Source: Comamonadaceae bacterium (lineage in GTDB: Bacteria > Pseudomonadota > Gammaproteobacteria > Burkholderiales > Burkholderiaceae_C). From it: a stretch of 64,000 nucleotides of DNA. Under the pieces are notes generated by a model. It did not search any database. It saw only the letters and a program-made list of their open reading frames with translations, and had not been told where the DNA came from. The DNA lies in contig CANJWZ010000001.1 of assembly GCA_947478725.1 (NCBI GenBank), forward strand, positions 220,630 through 284,629, written 5' to 3'. Position 1 is the first letter of the stretch. Each line of letters begins with the position of its first letter. Shown here in pieces: positions 15,920 through 24,378 of the stretch. The position numbers and the translations under genes were made by a program.

Positions 15920-16663
15920 TCAGTGCGCCAGAATTTTGTTCAAAAAATCCTTGGTGCGCGGCTGGCGGTTTTCAGGATGCTGGAAGAACTCATCGGTTGA
16001 GCAATCCTCTAAAATTTTGCCGCCGACGTCCATGAAAATCACGCGGCTGCCAACCTTTTTGGCAAAACCCATTTCGTGCGTGACCACCAGCATGGTCATG
16101 CCTTCTTTGGCCAGGTCCATCATGCAGTCGAGCACCTCGCCGACCATTTCAGGGTCGAGTGCCGAGGTGGGCTCGTCAAACAGCATGGCAATCGGGTCCA
16201 TGCTGAGGGCTCTGGCAATGGCCACACGCTGCTGCTGGCCGCCTGACAACTGGCCAGGAAACTTGTCTTTGTGCAGCATCAGGCCCACACGGTCAAGGTA
16301 CTTCAGGCCATGTGCTTTGGCTTCCTCGGGCTTGCGGCCCAGTACCTTCATTTGCGCCAGGGTGAGGTTTTCCGTCACGTTCAAGTGCGGAAACAGTTCA
16401 AAGTTTTGAAACACCATACCGACCCGGCTGCGTAGTTTGGGCAGATCGGTCTTCGGGTCATGCACAGCCTGGCCGTCTACAAAAATCTGACCTTTCTGAA
16501 ACGGCTCCAGCGCATTGATGGTTTTGATCAGTGTTGATTTGCCCGAGCCCGACGGCCCGCAAACCACCACCACTTCGCCCTTGTTGATGCTGGTGGTGCA
16601 ATTGTTCAAAACCTGCACCGTGCCGTACCACTTGGACACTTCTTTCATTTCAATCATCGCCAT
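15920..16663 (-). CDS. gltL: Amino-acid ABC transporter ATPase (GltL/GlnQ type)
   Basis: This 247-residue ATPase powers polar amino-acid import at the inner membrane. It has Walker [13 protein letters not shown], the Q-loop [12 protein letters not shown], the signature [15 protein letters not shown], Walker [13 protein letters not shown] and the switch His in [12 protein letters not shown] 16663 has GGAGAAAAAG before it and gives [14 protein letters not shown]. It is last in the gltI-J-K-L order. The set most resembles glutamate/aspartate importers, although specificity is inferred from gene order and the binding protein. Confidence 0.92.
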   Translation of the reverse strand: MAMIEMKEVSKWYGTVQVLNNCTTSINKGEVVVVCGPSGSGKSTLIKTINALEPFQKGQIFVDGQAVHDPKTDLPKLRSRVGMVFQNFELFPHLNVTENLTLAQMKVLGRKPEEAKAHGLKYLDRVGLMLHKDKFPGQLSGGQQQRVAIARALSMDPIAMLFDEPTSALDPEMVGEVLDCMMDLAKEGMTMLVVTHEMGFAKKVGSRVIFMDVGGKILEDCSTDEFFQHPENRQPRTKDFLNKILAH

Positions 16664-16711
16664 CTTTTTCTCCAATACGTATTTGTTTGTGTTGCCAGTT
16701 GGTTCAACAGA

Positions 16712-17398
16712 TCAACGGATGATCGCAATTTTGGTTTGCAGGCGTTTGACCATGTAAGACAGGCCAAAGCACATCACAAAGTAAACCACAGCGGCCAGCA
16801 GATAGGCCTCTTCGGGCCGGCCGTAAATTTTGCCGGCGGTGCTGAAACCCTTGAGCAGGTCATACGCGCCAATAGCGTACACCAGTGAGGTGTCCTGAAA
16901 CAAGATGATGGTCTGCGTCAGCAAAATTGGCACCATGTTGCGAAAGGCTTGCGGCAAGATGATGAGCTTCATGTTTTGCGAATAGGTCATGCCGAGCGCC
17001 CGACCGGCGTTGACTTGTCCCTGCGAAATGGACTGGATGCCGGCTCGCATGATCTCGCTGAAATAAGCGGCCTCGAACGCCACAAAAGTGATGATGGCCG
17101 AAATCTCGGCCCGGTTGTTGGCACCGCCCGGTATGGCTGCATAAAAACCGGCGGGTACCAGCAAGAAGAACCACAAGATCACCATCACCAGCGGCACAGA
17201 ACGCATGCCGTTGACGTAAATGGCGGCAGGCACCGTCAAAAACCGCTTTCCTGACAACCGCATCAAGGCCAGGATGGTGCCCAGAACAATGCCGCCAATG
17301 GTGGCAATGATGGTCAGCTGAATGCTGAACCAAAAGCCCTTGATGACGAACTTCGAAATGATGTCCCAGCTTAAAAAGGAAAGGTCAAGTCCAAACAT
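16712..17398 (-). CDS. gltK: Amino-acid ABC transporter permease (GltK type)
   Basis: A 228-residue inner-membrane permease with about five transmembrane helices. The EAA loop is visible in EIMRAGIQSISQGQVNAGRA followed by LGMTYSQNMKLIILPQAFRN. The chosen ATG (17398) is one base beyond the gltJ stop and gives MFGLDLSFLSWD; a TTG 30 bases upstream would add MLAQAAGGID and overlap gltJ. A GGGGGG run precedes it. It pairs with GltJ to form the membrane channel of the importer. Confidence 0.9.
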   Translation of the reverse strand: MFGLDLSFLSWDIISKFVIKGFWFSIQLTIIATIGGIVLGTILALMRLSGKRFLTVPAAIYVNGMRSVPLVMVILWFFLLVPAGFYAAIPGGANNRAEISAIITFVAFEAAYFSEIMRAGIQSISQGQVNAGRALGMTYSQNMKLIILPQAFRNMVPILLTQTIILFQDTSLVYAIGAYDLLKGFSTAGKIYGRPEEAYLLAAVVYFVMCFGLSYMVKRLQTKIAIIR

Positions 17399-17399
17399 G

Positions 17400-18122
17400 T
17401 CAATGCCCCCCGCCGCTTGCGCCAGCAATCACCATGCCCGGGATTTGAACCCGCTTTTCAACAAAGGCGCAGATCCGGTTGACGGCAAATGCAGAGACGG
17501 CATAGGCCAGCGTGACTGCCAGGTAAATTTCAATGCCGCGCGATGTCTCTTCCTGCGCCTGCATGGCAAACATGGTCAACTCGGCAATGGACACTGCAAA
17601 AGCGACAGATGAGTTTTTCAGCAAGTTCATAGACTCGCTGGTCAGTGGCGGAATGATGATGCGAAAAGCCATCGGCAGGAGCACATAGCGGTAAGTTTGC
17701 GCCGTGCTAAACCCCATGGCCATACCGGCATAACGCTGGCCGCGCGGCAGCGCCTGAATACCCGCCCGAAATTGCTCAGCGATTCGGGCTGATGTGAAAA
17801 AGCCGAGCGCGAAAACCACCAGAATAAAGCTGGGCAGCCCTTTCATCAGTGGAAAGATCTTGGGCACAACAAAGTACCAGATGAAGATCTGTACCAACAG
17901 CGGAATGTTGCGAAACAACTCTACCCACGCATTGGCCAGCTTGACCAGCCATGGACTGTTGGGCAGCGTGCGCAACGTACCGACCAGTGCGCCCACCACC
18001 ATGGCCACAACCCAGGAAGCACCTGCCACCGACAGCGTCCAGCCCCAGGCGTCAAACATCCACTGCAGATAGGTACGGCCACCGCCATCATCGTTTAAAA
18101 ATACTCTCCAGTCCCAATTCAT
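17400..18122 (-). CDS. gltJ: Amino-acid ABC transporter permease (GltJ type)
   Basis: This 240-residue permease has the GltJ-type N-terminus MNWDWRVFLNDDGGGRTYLQ and several membrane helices. The coupling loop is EQFRAGIQALPRGQRYAGMA followed by MGFSTAQTYRYVLLPMAFRI. It lies between the binding-protein gene and gltK. A perfect 9-bp hairpin separates it from gltI, a usual arrangement that lets the binding protein be made in excess. Confidence 0.92.
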   Translation of the reverse strand: MNWDWRVFLNDDGGGRTYLQWMFDAWGWTLSVAGASWVVAMVVGALVGTLRTLPNSPWLVKLANAWVELFRNIPLLVQIFIWYFVVPKIFPLMKGLPSFILVVFALGFFTSARIAEQFRAGIQALPRGQRYAGMAMGFSTAQTYRYVLLPMAFRIIIPPLTSESMNLLKNSSVAFAVSIAELTMFAMQAQEETSRGIEIYLAVTLAYAVSAFAVNRICAFVEKRVQIPGMVIAGASGGGH

Positions 18123-18195
18123 GAACGCTCCATGGTGTTGTTATTGCGTGGCCAGCCGAGGGCTCGCATTCAAATTCAGGCGGCTTGAAACGACA

Positions 18196-18226
18196 AACCC
18201 CGCCGGTTGAATCCAATGGCGGGGTT
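18196..18226 (-). promoter_or_regulatory. gltI–gltJ intercistronic hairpin
   Basis: AACCCCGCC (18196–18204) and GGCGGGGTT (18218–18226) are perfectly complementary around a 13-nt loop. No T-run follows on the minus strand, so it is better read as an mRNA-stabilising or partial-terminator element that raises gltI relative to the membrane genes. Function is inferred from position. Confidence 0.65.
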
Positions 18227-18255
18227 CGTGCTCAAACCTTCAACCAGACAGAAAA

Positions 18256-19155
18256 TTACTTCTTGGCGTAATCTTCCATGGGCTTGTCGTTGGGATTGGC
18301 CCAGGCAGCCTTGGTGCTTTCGCTGGCGGCGTAACCGACGCGTGTGTTTTTAGGTGGAATGGGCTGCAAGAACCACTTGTCCCACAATTTGGCCATCTCG
18401 CCGGACTTCATCATCTCCTTGACGGTGTCATCGCCAATTTTCTTGAACGCCGTATCGTCCTTGCGAATCATGATGGCAATCGGCTCGACGCTCAGCACTT
18501 CACCAACCAGTTTGAAATCAGCCGGGTTTTTGGCGATCGCAATATTGCCAGCCAGAATGGCGCCGTCCATCACGAAGGCTTCAGCACGGCCAGACTCAAG
18601 CAACAGGAAGCTGTCTGAATGGTCTTTGCCAAAAACTTCCTTGAAGTCGATGTTGCTGGCTCGCTCGTTTTTGCGCAAGGTCTGAACTGATGTGGTGCCG
18701 GTGGTGGTGGCCACGTTTTTGCCGTTCAACTGGGTGATCGAGGTGATTCCTGAGTTGGCTTTCACGGCGATGCGCACTTCTTCAACAAAAGTGGTGGGCA
18801 GGAAAGCCACGTCTTTTTGGCGGGTGGCGTTATTGGTGGTGGAGCCACATTCGACGTCAACCGTGCCGTTTTGCACCAGCGGAATGCGGTTTTGTGACGT
18901 CACAGGCTGATATTTGACTTCCAGCTTGCGGCCGGCAGCTTTCTCAAGGTTGGCGATGATCTTGTTGCACACCTCAATGTGATATCCAGCATATTTGCCG
19001 TCACCCAGCGTGTACGACAACGCACCAGACGAATCACGAACACCCATCGTGATCACGCCTGAGGCTTTGACTTTGGCCACTGTGTCGGTGGCCTGAGCAA
19101 AGACGCCACAGGTAGCGAACATGGCAAATGTTAGGGCAGCGAGTTTTAATTTCAT
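18256..19155 (-). CDS. gltI: Amino-acid ABC transporter substrate-binding protein (GltI type)
   Basis: The 299-residue protein begins with a signal peptide (MKLKLAALTFAMFATCGVFA/QATD). The mature part is a type II binding fold with VITMGVRDSSGALSYTLGDG, DVECGSTTNNATRQKDVAF and AFVMDGAILAGN, close to glutamate/aspartate GltI proteins (E. coli 302 residues). ATG 19155 was chosen over an upstream TTG because it starts the signal peptide and has GGATC ahead. The convergent position to the racemase operon may be chance. Ligand is predicted to be an acidic amino acid. Confidence 0.9.
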   Translation of the reverse strand: MKLKLAALTFAMFATCGVFAQATDTVAKVKASGVITMGVRDSSGALSYTLGDGKYAGYHIEVCNKIIANLEKAAGRKLEVKYQPVTSQNRIPLVQNGTVDVECGSTTNNATRQKDVAFLPTTFVEEVRIAVKANSGITSITQLNGKNVATTTGTTSVQTLRKNERASNIDFKEVFGKDHSDSFLLLESGRAEAFVMDGAILAGNIAIAKNPADFKLVGEVLSVEPIAIMIRKDDTAFKKIGDDTVKEMMKSGEMAKLWDKWFLQPIPPKNTRVGYAASESTKAAWANPNDKPMEDYAKK

Positions 19156-19475
19156 ATGAGATCCTATAAAAGAAAGGTAACAACTGAGCATTTTAGGGAG
19201 CAGGTTCAGGGTTTGCCCAAAGGTTTACCCGAGCTTGATGCACCATTGTGTGCGCCCTGCGGCATCCATCACCGATATAGTGCGCACCTGAATTTTTGCC
19301 GAATCAAGTTAACAGTCAAGCAGTCTTTGTGCCAGAAACGAGCACGGGGGCCAGCATGCGAAATCAATGTTCTCTCAAAAATCCAGAGGTGCCTAACTGT
19401 AAGTTTGAAGCGCTTGCAAAGCAAATGCCAAATCTCAAATGGTTTATGCGTTTTTTTTATAGGCGATCAGGGTTG
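19156..19475. other. 320-bp gap upstream of gltI; gltI promoter region
   Basis: This stretch lies between gltI and the downstream end of a LysR gene, both on the minus strand, so it must hold the gltI promoter. I see a perfect palindrome GTGCGCAC (19280–19287) and, in the same place on the minus strand, a weak TTCGGC-N17-CTATAT promoter candidate that would leave a leader over 100 nt long. No copy of the TTGTGCACAA operator is present. The short ORFs here are not convincing as genes. Confidence 0.4.
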
Positions 19476-20420
19476 CTACTTAGACGCCGTTTTTGGACGG
19501 GTTTGAGATTCGAGGTAAGTCCACAGCGCCTGGGCAGAGCTTTTGGCGGCCGAGCTCAGTGCTGGGCGTTCCCGGTAAACGCGAATGTCCATGGCCATGT
19601 CCAGCCCGGTATGTGACGGCTGGGCCGCACTGACCAGCTTTTTGGCACGCAGCTCCTTTTTAACGGCACTGAAAGGCAAAAACGCAATGCCGTGCCCTTC
19701 CAGTGCCATGGCCTTCAGACCCTCCGCCATGTCGGTCTCGTACACCCGGTCCAGGTGAATGGCGGTGCTGGATTGCTTCAAAATCAGATCCACCACGCGG
19801 CCCAGATACGCGCCCGGTGCATACCCCAAATACGGCAAAGGCTGCCCGGCCCGGCCCGGCAGTTTGTACAGCGGCTCGCCTTCTGCATTGGGTTTAACGT
19901 AAGGTGCCAGCACTTCTTGCCCGAGCGTGACCATTTCATAACGGTTCGGGTCAAGCTGAAAAGGCTGGGAGTCGTGATGATAGGCAATCAGCAGGTCGCA
20001 GCTGCCCTCCACCAGACGCAGCACCGCGTCGTGCACATTCAGCGCAATCAGTCGGCTTTTGAGGGGGCCAAACTTTTCACTCAAGGAGCTGACCCAGGCT
20101 GGGAAAAAGGTAAAGGCCATCGTATGCGGTACCGCAAATTCAATCACGTCCTGCCCAGCGGATGCATGGCCGCGCAACATGGCCCGGGTGGACTGCAAGG
20201 CCTGCAACATTTCAAGCGACTGGTTGTACAGCGTTTCGCCAGCCGGCGTGAGCCGCGTCGGGTACGAGGAGCGGTCTACCAAGTCAGTGCCAGCCCACGC
20301 CTCCAGCGCCTGAATTCGGCGCGAAAAAGCCGGCTGGGTGACATGCCGCAACGTCGCCGAACGGCTGAAACTGCGGGTTTCAGCCAGGCTGACAAAGTCT
20401 TCTAGCCATTTGGTTTCCAT
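19476..20420 (-). CDS. LysR-family transcriptional regulator
   Basis: This 314-residue regulator has the N-terminal HTH (WLEDFVSLAETRSFSRSATL followed by RHVTQPAFSRRIQALE) and an effector-binding domain from ~90. HVTQPAFSRRI is the motif of a group often annotated as HypT-like hypochlorite or general LysR regulators. ATG 20420 (METKWLED) has AGG in front; the longer ORF start is not supported. Both neighbours are unrelated and no divergent partner abuts it, so the target genes are unknown. Confidence 0.88.
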   Translation of the reverse strand: METKWLEDFVSLAETRSFSRSATLRHVTQPAFSRRIQALEAWAGTDLVDRSSYPTRLTPAGETLYNQSLEMLQALQSTRAMLRGHASAGQDVIEFAVPHTMAFTFFPAWVSSLSEKFGPLKSRLIALNVHDAVLRLVEGSCDLLIAYHHDSQPFQLDPNRYEMVTLGQEVLAPYVKPNAEGEPLYKLPGRAGQPLPYLGYAPGAYLGRVVDLILKQSSTAIHLDRVYETDMAEGLKAMALEGHGIAFLPFSAVKKELRAKKLVSAAQPSHTGLDMAMDIRVYRERPALSSAAKSSAQALWTYLESQTRPKTASK

Positions 20421-20487
20421 GACCTGATTATGCGACTTTTCCAGCGCCTCAAGACCACTGAAATTCCTATAGTCACACCCCAATTCG

Positions 20488-20543
20488 CTATGCTTTTAAG
20501 AGCTATTTATCAAGGTATTTACTGGCTTTTAGCCTCATTCGAC
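20488..20543 (+). repeat. Dispersed two-hairpin repeat, copy 5 (intergenic)
   Basis: GCTATGCTTTTAAGAGCTAT then ACTGGCTTTTAGCCTCATTC, keeping both hairpin positions (left GCT...AGC, right GGCTTTTAGCC). It lies between the LysR gene and the toxin–antitoxin pair. Confidence 0.5.
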
Positions 20544-20605
20544 ACCAATTAATTTTGCGTGTTTTGCACGTGTTTCTGCCAATCACGCCACGGCCCAATT
20601 GCTCA

Positions 20606-20625
20606 TGTAGCACAGGCGTGCTACA
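20606..20625. promoter_or_regulatory. Palindromic operator of the toxin–antitoxin operon
   Basis: TGTAGCAC-AGGC-GTGCTACA is an 8-bp perfect inverted repeat ending 26 bp before the antitoxin GTG start. Ribbon-helix-helix antitoxins repress their own promoter at such sites. Binding by this antitoxin is inferred. Confidence 0.75.
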
Positions 20626-20651
20626 GTTCCAGTCAATCTACGAAAGTACCT

Positions 20652-20936
20652 GTGTCCACCACCACCATCCGCCTGCCTGTTGACATCAAAGCCCGTATCG
20701 CCCAAGTGGCTTCAATGGCTGACACCAATGCGCACAGCTTCATTTTGCAAGCCATTACCGACAAGCTGGCAGTGGCTGAGCAGCAGGCTGAATTTCAGTC
20801 AGTGGCTCAACAACGTTACGCCAAAATTGCCAATAGCGGTCAAGCCATTGCCTGGGCAGACATGCGCCACTACCTGCAAGAGCGAGCATCTGGCACACCA
20901 ATAGCGAAACCCAAGGCCCGCAGGCTGGGCGTTTGA
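20652..20936 (+). CDS. Ribbon-helix-helix antitoxin (ParD/RelB-like)
   Basis: Starting at the GTG at 20652, the 94-residue protein opens STTTIRLPVDIKARIAQVAS, a ribbon-helix-helix (CopG/Arc-type) DNA-binding fold, followed by AHSFILQAITDKLAVAEQQA and a basic, flexible C-terminus (PKARRLGV) suited to wrapping the toxin. A longer ORF starting at 20559 would run across the palindromic operator, which argues for the GTG. The stop codon overlaps the toxin start by four bases. A two-gene type II module is clear; exact subfamily is uncertain. Confidence 0.8.
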   Translation: MSTTTIRLPVDIKARIAQVASMADTNAHSFILQAITDKLAVAEQQAEFQSVAQQRYAKIANSGQAIAWADMRHYLQERASGTPIAKPKARRLGV

Positions 20937-21247
20937 CCGCCGTGGCCACCCTGGAGCTGGCACCGGAAATCACGGAAGACTTTGACCGGATTTTTGAACA
21001 TTTCGCAGATTACAACCCCGACAGCGCCCTTGAGAGAATCACGGAGATCATCGAAGGTCTGGATTTCTTGAGCCGCCACCCGATGATTGGACGGCCTGTT
21101 GCAGGCGGCCTGCGTGAGTTGGTATTGGGTACTAAAAAACGGGGTTATCTGGCGCTGTACAGATACTCGCAAGAGCTGGAAATGGTGTTCATACTGGCCA
21201 TTCGCAGCCAACGCGAAGCTGGGTATGTAAGGCAAGACTCAATGTAA
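20933..21247 (+). CDS. RelE/ParE-family toxin
   Basis: The 104-residue protein has the RelE/ParE fold signature: LELAPEITEDFDRIFEHFAD, IIEGLDFLSRHPMIGRPV and the C-terminal strands LRELVLGTKKRGYLALYRYS and FILAIRSQREAGY. Family members either cleave ribosome-bound mRNA or poison gyrase; which one cannot be told here. The start is either the TTG overlapping the antitoxin stop (TTGA) or a GTG at 20942. Tight overlap shows translational coupling. Neighbours give no sign of a larger mobile island. Confidence 0.85.
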   Translation: MTAVATLELAPEITEDFDRIFEHFADYNPDSALERITEIIEGLDFLSRHPMIGRPVAGGLRELVLGTKKRGYLALYRYSQELEMVFILAIRSQREAGYVRQDSM

Positions 21248-21260
21248 GCGCGAGTGCGCA

Positions 21261-23090
21261 TCACTCCGCACTCTGTTGCAAGTTCCACATCCTGGCGTAT
21301 TTTTGGTCCTGAGCCAGCAGTTCGGCATGCGTACCGCGCTCCACAATGCAGCCGTCCTCCATCACCAAAATCTCATGCGCATCCACCACCGTGGACAGGC
21401 GATGGGCAATGACCAGCGTGGTCTTGTTTTGCGCTGCGGCCCGCAACTCGCCCTGAATGGCACGCTCGTTGGCTGAATCAAGCGCCGAGGTGGCTTCGTC
21501 GAAGATCACCACCGGCGGGTTTTTCAGCAGCGTGCGGGCGATGGCCACGCGCTGCTTTTCACCGCCTGACAGCTTTAACCCGCGCTCGCCCACCATGGTC
21601 TGGTAGCCCTTTGGCGTGCTGGTGATGAAGTCGTGAATCCGGGCAGACCTGGCGGCCTCTTCAACCTGCTGCCTTGATGCACCCGTTTGTCCATAGGCGA
21701 TGTTGTATTCGACCGTGTCGTTGAACAGCACGGTGTCTTGCGGCACGATACCAATGGCTTGCCGCACGCTGGCCTGGGTGACCTGCTTGATGTCTTGCCC
21801 GGCAATGGTGATGCGGCCCTGCTGCACGTCATAAAACCTGAACAGCAACCGTGCCAGCGTCGATTTACCTGCGCCCGATGACCCCACCACGGCAACCGTT
21901 TTACCGGGCGGGATCTCAAAGCTCACCTCCTTCAAAATGGGCCTGGCCGCGTCGTAGGAAAAGCTGACATTTTCAAACTTAACCGCCGGCGAAGTGCTGA
22001 TCTGTATCGGCTGCGCACCGGGCACATCGGCAATCTCCCGTTCTTTTTCCATCAGCGTGAACATCTTGTCCAGGTCGGTCAGGCTTTGCTTGATCTCGCG
22101 GTAAATCACACCCAAAAATCCGAGTGGAATATAAAGCTGGATCATGAAAGCGTTGACCATGACCAGGTCGCCCAGCGTCATGCGGCCATCCACCACGCCC
22201 TGTGTAGCGCGCCACAGCATGGCCACCAGGCCCACAGCAATGATGAGCTGCTGGCCGGTGTTGAGCATGCTGAGCGTGCGCTGGCTCTTGATGGCGGCTT
22301 TGCGGTAGCGCTCCAGGTTTTCGTCATAGCGCCTGGCTTCAAAGTCTTCGTTGTTGAAGTACTTGACGGTTTCGTAATTCAACAGCGAGTCAATCGCCCG
22401 GCTGTGCGCTGACGAGTCGAGCTCGTTCATCTGCTTGCGAAACTTGCTGCGCCACTCGGTCACGGTGACGGTAAAGGTGACGTAGCAGGCCAGTGCGGCC
22501 AGGGTGATCCAGGCAAACCACACGTCAAACTTGACAGCCAGAATGCTGAGCACCAGGCCCACTTCAATCAGCGTGGGGATGATGCTGTACAGAGAATACG
22601 AGATCAGCGACTGCACGCCGCGTGTGCCGCGTTCGATGTCCCGTGTCATGCCGCCGGTCTGACGCTCCAGATGAAAGCGCAAGCTGAGCGCATGCAGGTG
22701 CCGAAAGACCTGTAGCGAGATCTTGCGCGACGCACCCTCGGTTGCTTTTGCAAAAACCAGCTCACGCAGCTCGGTGAACAACGATGTTGACAAGCGCAGC
22801 AGGCCGTAGCCCAGCAGCAGCGCGGCAGGCACCACCAGCAGCGCCTGTGTGTCGCCGGGCTTGATGTTCATGGTGTCGACCAAATTCTTCAGCAACAACG
22901 GCACACCCACATTGCCCAGCTTGGCACCCACCATGAAGGTCAGGGCGGCGAGCACGCGCCATTTGTAGTCCCAGAGATAGGGGAACAAGCGTTTTAGCGT
23001 GTCCCAGTCAGAACGGGCAGGGGCGGCAGGGCCAGTGGTTGTGAGCGTTGGATCTGGTGTATGAGGGGCGCTTGGAGCCATGGAACGCAT
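21261..23090 (-). CDS. Atm1/ABCB7-type ABC exporter (membrane domain–ATPase fusion)
   Basis: This ~609-residue half-transporter works as a homodimer in the inner membrane. Residues ~35–330 hold six helices; LLNYETVKYFNNEDFEARRY and NAFMIQLYIPLGFLGVIYRE are diagnostic of the Atm1/HMT1 group, which exports glutathione conjugates or related thiol compounds and can aid metal tolerance. The ATPase has VVGSSGAGKSTLARLLFRFY, LSGGEKQRVAIARTLL and VVIFDEATSALD. The start is ambiguous: ATG 23090 or 23081 (MAPSAPH). It diverges from the thioesterase gene, with 45 bp between starts. Metal or thiol link is from family knowledge only. Confidence 0.9.
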   Translation of the reverse strand: MRSMAPSAPHTPDPTLTTTGPAAPARSDWDTLKRLFPYLWDYKWRVLAALTFMVGAKLGNVGVPLLLKNLVDTMNIKPGDTQALLVVPAALLLGYGLLRLSTSLFTELRELVFAKATEGASRKISLQVFRHLHALSLRFHLERQTGGMTRDIERGTRGVQSLISYSLYSIIPTLIEVGLVLSILAVKFDVWFAWITLAALACYVTFTVTVTEWRSKFRKQMNELDSSAHSRAIDSLLNYETVKYFNNEDFEARRYDENLERYRKAAIKSQRTLSMLNTGQQLIIAVGLVAMLWRATQGVVDGRMTLGDLVMVNAFMIQLYIPLGFLGVIYREIKQSLTDLDKMFTLMEKEREIADVPGAQPIQISTSPAVKFENVSFSYDAARPILKEVSFEIPPGKTVAVVGSSGAGKSTLARLLFRFYDVQQGRITIAGQDIKQVTQASVRQAIGIVPQDTVLFNDTVEYNIAYGQTGASRQQVEEAARSARIHDFITSTPKGYQTMVGERGLKLSGGEKQRVAIARTLLKNPPVVIFDEATSALDSANERAIQGELRAAAQNKTTLVIAHRLSTVVDAHEILVMEDGCIVERGTHAELLAQDQKYARMWNLQQSAE

Positions 23091-23135
23091 AAGGGACAAT
23101 CTCAATCTTTGTTAGTTTTGCCATAGATTGTGCCT

Positions 23136-23606
23136 ATGAACCCCGAATCAAGCCGTCACTCAAGTTCTCATGCCCCAGAGTTGCTGACGACGCCCACCGT
23201 GGCGCTGCCGGTTGACAAGGAGCTGGTGCTCAAGGTCATTCCCATGCCAGCGGATTGCAACGCCAACGGCGATATTTTTGGTGGCTGGGTCATGGCCCAG
23301 GTCGACTTGGCCGGCGCTGTGGTGCCCGCCCGCTACGTCAATGGCCGGATGGCCACCGTTGCGGTGAACCAGTTTATTTTCAAGCAGCCTGTCCGGGTTG
23401 GCGATATTTTGAGCTTTTTTGCCGAGGTCACCCGCATCGGCAACACCTCTGTGACGGTACAGGTCGAGGTGTATGCAGAGCGTTTTCACAGCCAGAAAAA
23501 GTATGTGAAAGTGACCGAGGCCAGTCTGACCTACGTCGCCATCGACGATGCGGGCCGGCCGCGCAAAATTGAGAACAGAGTCGAAAAAACTCAGGAAACG
23601 ATGTAA
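23136..23606 (+). CDS. yciA: Acyl-CoA thioesterase, YciA type
   Basis: This 156-residue hotdog-fold enzyme hydrolyses acyl-CoAs. NANGDIFGGWVMAQVDLAGA is the YciA active-site helix with its conserved aspartate, and NQFIFKQPVRVGDILSFFAE and VEVYAERFHSQKKYVKVTEA follow. The ATG at 23136 gives MNPESSRHSS; an earlier GTG adds two residues. The 3' end overlaps the convergent thioesterase gene by 16 bp, an unusual tail-to-tail overlap of two enzymes of the same fold class. Confidence 0.9.
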   Translation: MNPESSRHSSSHAPELLTTPTVALPVDKELVLKVIPMPADCNANGDIFGGWVMAQVDLAGAVVPARYVNGRMATVAVNQFIFKQPVRVGDILSFFAEVTRIGNTSVTVQVEVYAERFHSQKKYVKVTEASLTYVAIDDAGRPRKIENRVEKTQETM

Positions 23607-24085
23607 ACCCCGTTGCCGGTCGCCAGCAGCTTGCCGTCAGCGCCCAAAAATTCCATGCGCGTGTTGGCAATGCGTGCACCCAGGCGGATGACCTGTGCAC
23701 GGATTTCAAAATGTGTGCTGATGCCAGGCCGCAGGTAGTCAATTCGCAGGTCAATCGTTCCCAATTTTGAAAACCGCACCGCGTGCTGCTCCACGCTTTC
23801 GCCGTTGTAGCGGGCACACAGCGCGGCCGTAACCGCGAAGCCACCCGTGGTGTCCAGCGCAGCGCTGATCACACCGCCATGCAGCCGCCCTTGGCTAAAG
23901 TTACCTACCAGCTCGTTTCGCATGGCCATGCTGGCAGACACATGCGTCCCGGTCACCACATTCATCTTGAGGCCCAACAGCTTATTAAAGACGATTTTTT
24001 CTTCATAGAGGTGTTTCAGGCTGGCAAGAATTTCAGCTTCAAATTCATGGGCTTTATTCATCGGAGCGGGCGGTGATTCAATCAT
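23591..24085 (-). CDS. Thioesterase family protein (hotdog fold, YigI/PaaI-like)
   Basis: The 164-residue protein has a hotdog fold: NKLLGLKMNVVTGTHVSASM, then RNELVGNFSQGRLHGGVISA (the NxxG..HGG active-site region) and IDYLRPGISTHFEIRAQVIR. It likely hydrolyses acyl-CoA or aryl-CoA thioesters. ATG 24085 (MIESPPAPMNKAHEF) was chosen; 24061 is possible. It is convergent to yciA with a 16-bp overlap. Native substrate unknown. Confidence 0.82.
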   Translation of the reverse strand: MIESPPAPMNKAHEFEAEILASLKHLYEEKIVFNKLLGLKMNVVTGTHVSASMAMRNELVGNFSQGRLHGGVISAALDTTGGFAVTAALCARYNGESVEQHAVRFSKLGTIDLRIDYLRPGISTHFEIRAQVIRLGARIANTRMEFLGADGKLLATGNGVYIVS

Positions 24086-24378
24086 GGGGTGATTGTCACC
24101 CAGCAACGCCGTATGCTTGCTTGTACGCAAACCGTTGATCCATGAATATCGCAGAGTGCTCCTGCGCGACCCAAAATTGCCCCGCGCCCTGCTGCCCGCT
24201 GACTGGCAGGGCTCTCGTGCACGCCATTTGTGCGAAGCGTTTTAGGCGCGCAGGCTGACAGGTACAAAGGCATGTCTGCTGGCACAGGTTTAAACACTTG
24301 ATCAAAAACTGGGCAAAATGAGCCGCTAGAAGTCAGGCGGCTGACTCACGATCACACTAAAACCAACCAGACACTGTC
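24086..24378. other. 293-bp gap without a convincing gene
   Basis: The gap lies between divergent genes (thioesterase on -, SDR on +) and should hold both promoters. Short minus-strand ORFs of ~70 codons here lack family motifs and start signals. No terminator, repeat or clear operator was recognised. Confidence 0.4.

Noticed and set aside
19296..19616. 106-codon + strand ORF upstream of gltI
   Set aside because: No recognisable motif and half of it is antisense to the LysR gene.
24082..24305. Two ~70-codon minus-strand ORFs
   Set aside because: No ribosome site, no family resemblance, and Cys/Arg-rich shadow-like composition.
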